Below, piece by piece: positions 8,281 to 23,981 of a stretch of 64,000 nt of DNA (its first letter is position 1; every line of letters begins with the position of its first letter). The stretch is taken from contig NZ_JAIXHL010000002.1 in NCBI RefSeq assembly GCF_030145815.1, positions 231,141-295,140 on the forward strand, in the 5' to 3' direction. A program made the translations under genes and the position numbers. Below the pieces are notes generated by a model. That model had not been told where the DNA came from. It worked only from the letters and a program-made list of their open reading frames with translations, and did no database searches. This stretch comes from Sphingomonas sp. (GTDB taxonomy: Bacteria; Pseudomonadota; Alphaproteobacteria; Sphingomonadales; Sphingomonadaceae).

Positions 8281-9729
8281 ATGAGGCAGCTTGAGGTTGA
8301 GAACCAGCTCCGCGATGTGGTCAGCCGCATCATCCTTCAGGTGGAGCTGGCGACGGCGCAGGGTAGGACCGACATAAACCTGGCGCTGGAGGATGCGTTC
8401 ATCCCCATCCTGAAGTCGGTCTTCAACCTGCCGCACCTTATAAACCTCAACCGCAAGCAGAAGAACTATCCCGGCATCGACCTCGGCGACGACCACGACC
8501 GCGTCGCCTTCCAGGTGACGTCCACGACCGGCCTGGAGAAGGTGAAGTTCACGGTCGGCCAGTTCATGACCCGATCCTACTACAACACGTTCGATGAGCT
8601 CTACGTGCTGATGCTCGGGAAGAAGCAGTCATCTTACAGCCAAAACGCCGTGAACGCGCTTCTGACGGAGGACTTTTCCTTCAATTGCGCCAAGCACATC
8701 ATCGACCTCGGTGACATCCTGGGCATGGTGACCGGACTGCGGTTGGCCGCGCAGGAGCGAGTGCTGGCGGAGTTGAGGCACATCCTCGGCGAGGTTGACG
8801 CCTTCATCAGCATCCGTTCCGAGACGGTCGAGGCGCCGACCGCGATCACAACCAATCTGCAGGAGATCCGGCTGCCCGATGCCGTGTACGTCGCCGAATT
8901 GACGATCAACGATAAGGCAGTGGTCGAGCGGGCGAAGGTTGAGCTGAGCTACAGGGGGTATGCCAAGGGTCGCAGGGCGGTCGTGAAGATGGCCCTGCTC
9001 CTGAACGACGTGCAGACCGACGCATGGGTCTGTCATGACAACAAGCTGTTCTCGTTCACGGATATCGCCTCCAGCGGCCTCGTCAGCATCGTGGACGAGG
9101 GCACCGTGGAGCGGCTGGACGTCGCCGATCTGGCAGACTCCGACGAGCTGGACAACGTCAACGTCCTGAAGCAGCTGCTCGCGGCCGAGGCTCGTCAGAT
9201 GCTCAAGGCGCGCAACGTGCGCGCCCATCCGAAGGACGGCTTCTTCTTCTTCGTGCCGTTCGAGGATGGCCAGGACATCCGCAGGGAGGCCTGGGTCGGC
9301 AAGGCCAACGCGACCCGCACTGTCTATGTGGTCAGGTATCAGAAGAAGGACCCGGACAAGGTCCTGCACCATCAGCACTTCTCATTCGAGCTGACGTTCT
9401 CGAACCTTGGTGGGACCTGGTTCGCCCAGATCGTGCCGAGTTGGTATTTCTCTTACGACGGCTTCAGGCGGTCGAACTGGCACGACAAGCTGCTGTCCAA
9501 GCAGAAGCGGCTCGAGCTCAACCTGAGCGTGCGGAATGCGGTGCGTTTCGTCGCGTACTTCCTGTTGAACAGCAGCGGGGCGGATGAGGCGGATGAACAG
9601 TCGCTGAGGTTCGGAACGCTACTCGAGTTCGACGTGGATCGCGATGGCGAGGAGGACCTGGACGACGGGGACATCGCCGCGGATGCCGCCTTCGATGACG
9701 ACATGACCGATGATGAGGTGGCGGCATGA
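8281..9729 (+). CDS. SMEK-like N-terminal domain + APAZ-like domain protein (short-pAgo partner)
   Basis: N-term ...NRKQKNYPGIDLGDDHDRVAFQVTSTTGLEKVKF (SMEK-type); C-term KLFSFTDI...GTVERLDVADL...GFFFFVPFEDG...WFAQIVPSWYFSYDGF...KQKRLELNLSVRNAVRFVAYFLL (APAZ-like); overlaps the downstream PIWI gene by 4 nt. Confidence 0.7.
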   Translation: MRQLEVENQLRDVVSRIILQVELATAQGRTDINLALEDAFIPILKSVFNLPHLINLNRKQKNYPGIDLGDDHDRVAFQVTSTTGLEKVKFTVGQFMTRSYYNTFDELYVLMLGKKQSSYSQNAVNALLTEDFSFNCAKHIIDLGDILGMVTGLRLAAQERVLAELRHILGEVDAFISIRSETVEAPTAITTNLQEIRLPDAVYVAELTINDKAVVERAKVELSYRGYAKGRRAVVKMALLLNDVQTDAWVCHDNKLFSFTDIASSGLVSIVDEGTVERLDVADLADSDELDNVNVLKQLLAAEARQMLKARNVRAHPKDGFFFFVPFEDGQDIRREAWVGKANATRTVYVVRYQKKDPDKVLHHQHFSFELTFSNLGGTWFAQIVPSWYFSYDGFRRSNWHDKLLSKQKRLELNLSVRNAVRFVAYFLLNSSGADEADEQSLRFGTLLEFDVDRDGEEDLDDGDIAADAAFDDDMTDDEVAA

Positions 9730-11135
9730 AACTGACCACCCTTGCAGAGCCGCTTCTCGAGTTCGGCACCGGAACGCACATCTGCCCGCGCACGGGCATC
9801 GAGAACATGGGAGTCTATGACAAGCGCGATGAGCTGCGCCGGACCGAGCTTCGGATTGGCGTCGTTGGTCGCGGTGAGGGCATCGACCTCTTCGACGAAT
9901 GGCTGGAGCGCTGCCGGGAGGGCGTCGAGCGCAAGAAGGAATCCCAGCTCCTGAACCTTTTCCGTGGCTTTGGAGGGGTGAACCAGAGCTATGGCTTTCT
10001 CACTAGGCTGATCAACTCGCCCCAGTATGCACGGCTGCTCAAGAAGTCGGAGATCACGGCGATCGTGAAGCTGGCCTCTCGCGCCGACCGAGTAGAGCGG
10101 GCCGTAAATCTCTATTACGAGCAGATCCGCTTCCTGGCCGAGAACAGGTCCGTCGACGTGATCGTCTGCGTCATGCCGAACGAGATGTTCGATTCCGTGA
10201 CCACCGCCGCAGTCGGCGACGACAAGGATGATAGCGAGCTCGAGCACAACTTCCGGAGGAGGCTGAAGGCCCGGTGCATGCACCTCGGGACGCCGCTTCA
10301 GCTCGTCCGGGAGAAGACCATCCTCATCACCAAGTTCGCCGGAGAGCAGCAGGATCCCGCGACGAAGGCCTGGAACTTCTGCACGGCCCTCTACTATAAG
10401 GGGAACCGGACGATCCCCTGGCGGCTGGTCGAGGACGGCTCCAAGCTGAGATCGTGCTACATCGGCATCGGGTTTTACAAGAGCCGTGACGGCGAGACAG
10501 TGTCGTCCAGTCTGGCACAGGTCTTCGACGAGTTCGGCCATGGCATCATCCTGCGCGGGACGCCCGTTTCAATCGACAAGAAGAACCGGCATCCCTTCCT
10601 GAGTGAGGATCAGGCCTACGAACTGCTCAGCGACGCGCTGGACGAGTATGACCGCGCGTTGGAGCACATGCCGGCCCGGATCGTCATCCACAAATCCAGC
10701 CGGTTCCGCGATGGCGAGCGCAAGGGCTTCTTGCGGGCGTTGAAGGAGAAGGGCATCCGCTCGAAGGATTTCGTCGCCATCACGGACACCGACGTCCGCC
10801 TCTTCAGTGACAAGAAATATCCGCCCAAGCGAGGAACCCTGCTAACCATCTCGGAGACTGAAGGCGTCCTGTATACGAGGGGCACCGTTGATTTCTACAA
10901 GACTTATCCGGGACAGTACGTGCCGAGCCCGCTCAAGATCACGGTCTACGAGCAGGACTCTTCGCTCGAGAGCCTGTGCGATGAGATTCTTGGTCTGACC
11001 AAGATGAACTGGAACAACACCCAGATGGACGGGCGACTGCCTATCACGCTCGAATGCGCGAAGAAGATCGGCGACATCATGAAGTATGTGAGCGTGAACG
11101 AGAAGCCACAGGTCAGTTACAGCTTCTACATGTGA
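9726..11135 (+). CDS. short prokaryotic Argonaute (MID-PIWI)
   Basis: RRRLKARCMHLGTPLQLV (MID-like); PIWI signatures YIGIGFYKSRDGETVSSSLAQVFDEFGHGIILRG, PARIVIHKSSRF, KKYPPKRGTLLTISETEGVLYTRGTVDFYKTYPG, LTKMNWNNTQMDGRLPITLECAKKIGDIMKYV; about 470 aa without N/PAZ. Confidence 0.88.
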   Translation: MKLTTLAEPLLEFGTGTHICPRTGIENMGVYDKRDELRRTELRIGVVGRGEGIDLFDEWLERCREGVERKKESQLLNLFRGFGGVNQSYGFLTRLINSPQYARLLKKSEITAIVKLASRADRVERAVNLYYEQIRFLAENRSVDVIVCVMPNEMFDSVTTAAVGDDKDDSELEHNFRRRLKARCMHLGTPLQLVREKTILITKFAGEQQDPATKAWNFCTALYYKGNRTIPWRLVEDGSKLRSCYIGIGFYKSRDGETVSSSLAQVFDEFGHGIILRGTPVSIDKKNRHPFLSEDQAYELLSDALDEYDRALEHMPARIVIHKSSRFRDGERKGFLRALKEKGIRSKDFVAITDTDVRLFSDKKYPPKRGTLLTISETEGVLYTRGTVDFYKTYPGQYVPSPLKITVYEQDSSLESLCDEILGLTKMNWNNTQMDGRLPITLECAKKIGDIMKYVSVNEKPQVSYSFYM

Positions 11136-11884
11136 TCGTGGCTACCGCCAGCCGGCTGATCTGACACCGCAGCGCTGACGCTGATTGGATGATTCGTGTC
11201 GGGACTGAGCGGCAATAATCGCGGCTTGGCAGTTGCTGGACATGTTGGCATCGTAGATGAAATCGACGGTCTCGGCGCATCGTTGTGCGCCATCTGTGCA
11301 CGCATATTGCGACGAACACTTTATAGCGCACCCAACCGGATTGGAATTTGCGACCCAACGCTTAGAATGGTCGTGCTCTATCCTTCATTGAGTCTGACGG
11401 ATTAGGGGGCAGTCGCGAGGCAGATTTTCGCTAACCGCCCAAGGCCCGCAAGCCAACAAATCCCAGTTGGAGCCGTTCAATTCCCGCCGCCGATGATGTC
11501 CGCTTTCGCGTTCGTGCCGCCAAAACTACCAGTCCGCCAACGGCTCAGAATAAGACAACCACCGCCCCGGTTGGGTACTAGCGGCTCGGATGCAGTCATC
11601 TACAACGAGCGCTTCAGCGAAAGCATTCGTATTGCGAACGGGCGCGATCGGGCATATAATAGTAGCTCGCTTCAATGCGATGAGCCGAGATCAGATCGCA
11701 CCCGGGCAGCGTCCCGTAATGTGAGTCGGCGATAGAAGGGTGGCAGTTGGCACCCATGTTCCGGCGGTGGCGATGCCCGCGCGGACTGGCCGGCCCTAAT
11801 GGCTCGGTCATGGAGCTTTCCGCGTGAACAACGCTCGCGGATCTCATCCCGCATTGGCCTCGATGCAGGCCGAAAGGACATCGC

Positions 11885-12412
11885 ATGCCTAATTTTGTCT
11901 ATGCCGGCTTCACCGTGACCGGCGACCCCGTGGAAGTTCAGCGCTTCAAGGACAGGATGATCAAGCCGGAGCATGAGGTCGGCATGGCCGCCTACTTCGA
12001 CATCCCGTCTCCGCCGCGAAAGCAATATGTCGATCCGGCGACACCGGAAGGTGCCAAGCTGACCCTGGACTTCAACGGCATCATCCAGATGCCGCCCGAG
12101 AAGGATTGCCCGAACTGGGAGGAATGGGCGATCGAGCACTGGGGAACCAAATGGAACGCGCAGTCGGTCGATATGCGCGATGAGGGACCGGGCCGGTTCT
12201 GGTTTCAGTTCACGACCGCCTGGGATTTCCCGACACCCGTGTTCGAGGCGCTCGCCCGGGAGTTCCCGACCCTGGTCTTCGAGGGATCCGCTTATGAGGA
12301 GGATGACGCGTTCGCACTCGCCGGCCAGATCAACGGCGACAATACCTGGGGACCGGCCGTGATCGACCGGGGCGAAGAGCCCGACGAGGATGACGAAGGC
12401 GATCCCTTCTGA
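11885..12412 (+). CDS. Api92-like / DUF1281-type protein (ferredoxin-like domain), mobile-element associated
   Basis: MPNFVYAGFTVTGDPVEVQRFKDRM...NWEEWAIEHWGTKWNA pattern with acidic C-terminus. Confidence 0.65.
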   Translation: MPNFVYAGFTVTGDPVEVQRFKDRMIKPEHEVGMAAYFDIPSPPRKQYVDPATPEGAKLTLDFNGIIQMPPEKDCPNWEEWAIEHWGTKWNAQSVDMRDEGPGRFWFQFTTAWDFPTPVFEALAREFPTLVFEGSAYEEDDAFALAGQINGDNTWGPAVIDRGEEPDEDDEGDPF

Positions 12413-12443
12413 CCTGATCCCGTTCCTCATCGAAAGAAACATC

Positions 12444-12671
12444 ATGTCCGACTCAACTGGACCCACCTTCGCCAGGAGCGGCAAGCAACCGGATCCGTTG
12501 CCGGTTTGCGCGATCTGCCCAAAAGCGATGTGGTATCGCTCGTCCAAACGGCTGCGCGCCTTCTGCCGCGAGCTTCGCACCATCACCTGGCAGGACGACG
12601 AAGTCGAGCCGATCCTCGAATGCGATGGCTATGAGGCAACGCTGGCGCCGCCCGACGAGGACCGGCGATAA
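12444..12671 (+). CDS. small hypothetical protein
   Basis: MSDSTGPTFARSGKQPDPLPVCAICPKAMWYRSSKRLRAFC...; paired cysteines; downstream of the Api92-like gene. Confidence 0.5.
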   Translation: MSDSTGPTFARSGKQPDPLPVCAICPKAMWYRSSKRLRAFCRELRTITWQDDEVEPILECDGYEATLAPPDEDRR

Positions 12672-12687
12672 GATGGAGTGCTCGTCC

Positions 12688-13011
12688 CTAGCCGCCACGA
12701 TGGAGCGCGGCGATGCGTTCGCTGCGCTCCATCGTGGCCGGGAACAGGCTCCGGAGCTCGGTTTGCCGGATGGCAAGCTTGAGCCCGGCCGCCATCGATC
12801 GACGCTGGGCGCGGCTGGGCCGACGGTCGAAGTCCAGGATCGTGGCCTGCGCGCCGCTTCGCATCGCAATGATGCGGCGGCGGATGCGGGCAGCGCGAAG
12901 GGTGAGCACGATGCCCATGGCCGTTGCGATCAGGTCAACGGTCAATCGGGCGATCACCGTGCAGCCCTCCCAGGCAGCAATCATGATCGTCAGCGTGATG
13001 AAGACGGACAT
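12688..13011 (-). CDS. small hypothetical protein with N-terminal transmembrane-like segment
   Basis: MSVFITLTIMIAAWEGCTVIARLTVDLIATAMGIVLTLRAARIRRR..., hydrophobic N-terminus then basic; plausible but unsupported by homology. Confidence 0.35.
   Translation of the reverse strand: MSVFITLTIMIAAWEGCTVIARLTVDLIATAMGIVLTLRAARIRRRIIAMRSGAQATILDFDRRPSRAQRRSMAAGLKLAIRQTELRSLFPATMERSERIAALHRGG
12694..12738. repeat. 15-bp perfect inverted repeat, 15-nt loop
   Basis: gccacgatggagcgc at 12694-12708 and gcgctccatcgtggc at 12724-12738. Confidence 0.85.
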
Positions 13012-13120
13012 ATCCCTGTTCCTTTTTTCCTGATCCCATCCGGATCATCCTCTCCTGCCCACCAGATAAATTTGAGAATGTCCCAAGCTTGGGTGCCAGC
13101 CGGGCTGGCAGTTCAACGCC

Positions 13121-13312
13121 ATGGACCGGCACAGCGACAGCGACGATATCTCCGCGCGCTTTGCGGTCGCGCGCGGCGTCGCGGGGGAACACCCGCCCCA
13201 CTCGCGTCTGGTCCATACCGATATTCCAGAGCAGCTTCCGGTCCTGCCAGGCGAAAGCGATCTGATCCTCCAGCATATCGGCAATGCGCTCGCCAGCATC
13301 TTCGACCAGTAG
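13121..13312 (+). CDS. small hypothetical ORF directly upstream of the recombinase
   Basis: MDRHSDSDDISARFAVARGVAGEHPPHSR...; stop lies 24 nt before the recombinase start. Confidence 0.35.
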   Translation: MDRHSDSDDISARFAVARGVAGEHPPHSRLVHTDIPEQLPVLPGESDLILQHIGNALASIFDQ

Positions 13313-13336
13313 TGTCGTGACGCAGGAGGATGCACC

Positions 13337-15031
13337 ATGACCGAACGCCGACGCGCCTTCATCTATCTGCGGGTCAGCAATGACGATGAAGGCGGCAACA
13401 ACGCCTCCAGCGCGGCGCAGGAGGCCGCCTGCCGCTCCCTGTGCGAACGCGAAGGTATTGCGGTGGCCGAGGTGTTCGAAGAACTGAACGTGTCAGGCCG
13501 AAAGCTGCAGCGCAGGCAGTTCGACCGGATGATCGCACTGGCGACCGCTCCTACCCGCCCGGTGGACGTCGTCGTCGTTTACGCGCTGAGCAGATTCACC
13601 CGGCGCCTGCTCACTCAGGTCACCGCCGAGCACAAGCTCACCGAGGCCGGGGTGAAGCTGATATCCGTCATCGAGGGGATGGGCGACGATCCCAACAGCC
13701 GGATGATGCGCGGGTTCATCGCGGTGATGAACGAGAAGTACGCCAACGATGCATCCACGTTCACGTGCCGCGATCGGCGCGGCAATGCGCAGGCGGGGTA
13801 CTGGAACGGTGGTCCGGTGCCGTTCGGCTATGAATCCCGCGTCGTGACTATTGAGGGACGCAAGGAGCGCAAGAAGCTGTTCGCGCGCGAAGACGAGGCG
13901 GCAACCGTCCGCCTGATCGTCAAACTGGCCTGCTCCGGACTGACCGGCCAGCCGATGGGCACGCGAGCGATCGCAAAATATCTGAACGACAATGGCTACA
14001 CGATGCGGGGCAGGAAATTCTACCACAGCAACGTCGATGGCATCCTGACGCGCGAACATTATGCCGGATCCTACCGCGACCGCACGCGCGACGATAACGG
14101 CGTGCCCCCAAGCGCTGCCGACGAGATCGTTGTCGCATGCCCAAAGATTATCGAGCCCGATGTGATGGCCCGCGTTGCCGCAATCCGATCACGGGCGGCC
14201 CCGCGCGTGACGGCGCCGCGCACCACCAACTCGCCAGTGCTTCTCGGCGGCCTGGCGACATGCGGGCATGCCGAATGCAACGCCGGCATGGTGATCAGGA
14301 GCGGCAAGGGCGGCCGGTACCGCTATTACGTCTGCAACCGCAAGGCGACGGCCGGTGCGGATATTTGCGGTAGCAGCTCGATCCGCGAAGATGCGCTCGA
14401 CACCATCGTACTGGATGGCCTGCTCCACCGTGTGCTTTCCCCCGACCGCTTGCGCCAGCTTCTCGCTGACGTGCTCGACCGTTCCGATGACGCGAGGCAG
14501 CGCCGCGAAAGGGATCTCGGCCGCGTTCGGCGCGAGCGCGTCGCGGCGGAGACGCGGCTCCGGCGGCTGCTCGAGATCGTCGAGGAAGGCATGATGAGCG
14601 TGCGCGATCCGATCTTCGCAGCGAAGCTCGCAGAAGCCAATGCGTCCATCGCCGCACTTTCGGAGACTGAGCGCAGTCTAGCCGGGCAGCTCGGCAGCGC
14701 GTCGCGCCAGATCACGGACGAAGCGATCCAACAATTCGGTAATGCGCTGCGTGCTCGCATCATGGCCGAGGATAGCGCCATGCGCCGCGCCTACGTTCGC
14801 CTGCTCGTCTCCAGCGTGACGGTCAACGACAACGAAATCGTCATAGCGGGGTCAAAGGCAGCCCTCGAAAATGCTGCCCAACAAGGCGATCCCGCAGCTT
14901 GCGCCGCGGTGCCCAGTTTTGACCGGAAGTGGTGCCCCTGGCCGGACTCGAACCAGCATGCCTTGCGGCGGTCGATTTTGAGTCGACTGCGTCTACCATT
15001 TCGCCACAGGGGCAGCGAGCGGGCTGGCTAG
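13337..15031 (+). CDS. large serine recombinase (resolvase + recombinase + zinc ribbon)
   Basis: MTERRRAFIYLRVSNDDEGG...VVVYALSRFTRR...; zinc-ribbon-like region LGGLATCGHAECNAGMVIRSGKGGRYRYYVCNRKATAGADICGS; coiled-coil C-terminal part. Final ~35 codons are antisense tRNA-Leu. Confidence 0.92.
   Translation: MTERRRAFIYLRVSNDDEGGNNASSAAQEAACRSLCEREGIAVAEVFEELNVSGRKLQRRQFDRMIALATAPTRPVDVVVVYALSRFTRRLLTQVTAEHKLTEAGVKLISVIEGMGDDPNSRMMRGFIAVMNEKYANDASTFTCRDRRGNAQAGYWNGGPVPFGYESRVVTIEGRKERKKLFAREDEAATVRLIVKLACSGLTGQPMGTRAIAKYLNDNGYTMRGRKFYHSNVDGILTREHYAGSYRDRTRDDNGVPPSAADEIVVACPKIIEPDVMARVAAIRSRAAPRVTAPRTTNSPVLLGGLATCGHAECNAGMVIRSGKGGRYRYYVCNRKATAGADICGSSSIREDALDTIVLDGLLHRVLSPDRLRQLLADVLDRSDDARQRRERDLGRVRRERVAAETRLRRLLEIVEEGMMSVRDPIFAAKLAEANASIAALSETERSLAGQLGSASRQITDEAIQQFGNALRARIMAEDSAMRRAYVRLLVSSVTVNDNEIVIAGSKAALENAAQQGDPAACAAVPSFDRKWCPWPDSNQHALRRSILSRLRLPFRHRGSERAG
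14930..15013 (-). tRNA. tRNA-Leu (CAA), CCA encoded
   Basis: Reverse complement GCCCCTGTGGCGAAATGGTAGACGCAGTCGACTCAAAATCGACCGCCGCAAGGCATGCTGGTTCGAGTCCGGCCAGGGGCACCA: acceptor, D, anticodon, variable and T arms all present. Confidence 0.95.
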
Positions 15032-15318
15032 ACGATGGGCCGCGCGGCGGCAAGCCTTTAACGGCCCATTGGTGCCGATGCGTTTGACACTGGCCCTGCC
15101 CCTGCCTATATCGCGCCCCTACCCCGACCGGTCGGGACATGGCACGCCGTCGCGCAGCGCGCCGTACGAATGGACCGGACAGGGATCATAGACGCTTGAG
15201 AGGCTGAGTTTTTCCCCGTTTCGACGCAGGGAATCGCTCGGCCCTTTTGGCGTCTGTCTGCGTGCCTGTCCCGGCGGATACCGGGGCGAAATTCAGGCTG
15301 AGAAGGCGAAAACAGCAC

Positions 15319-19464
<4,146 letters not shown>

Positions 19465-19476
19465 GCGATCCAGTCC

Positions 19477-19581
19477 CCCTCTCTCCGCTTGCGGGGAGAG
19501 GGTCGGGGAGAGGGGCCTGAATGGCGCGCTCTCCCACCGGACTCCCCCTCTCCCCTGCCCTCTCCCCTGAAGGAGAGAGGG
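19477..19581. repeat. long imperfect inverted repeat in the rpoB-rpoC spacer
   Basis: ccctctctccgcttgcggggagagggtcggggagagggg (19477-19515) is complementary to cccctctcccctgccctctcccctgaaggagagaggg (19545-19581). Confidence 0.85.
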
Positions 19582-19598
19582 AGTTTGAGGAAAAAGAA

Positions 19599-23879
<4,281 letters not shown>

Positions 23880-23914
23880 TCGCCCGGTTCAGCGGATCGC
23901 GCTGACCAAAAAAT

Positions 23915-23947
23915 GCCGCCGCCCGAGGCATCGGGTGGCGGCTTTTT
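23915..23947 (+). terminator. Rho-independent terminator downstream of rpoC
   Basis: gccgccgcccgaggcatcgggtggcggcttttt: GC-rich stem then T run. Confidence 0.88.
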
Positions 23948-23981
23948 GTTGGTACCGGACAGGGCCGGAAAGCCCGACGCC

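Noticed and set aside
14933-15031. C-terminal tail of the recombinase as a genuine domain
   Set aside because: Sequence is the antisense translation of tRNA-Leu (…CPWPDSNQHALRR…), a well-known annotation artefact pattern; treated as an att-junction clue instead.
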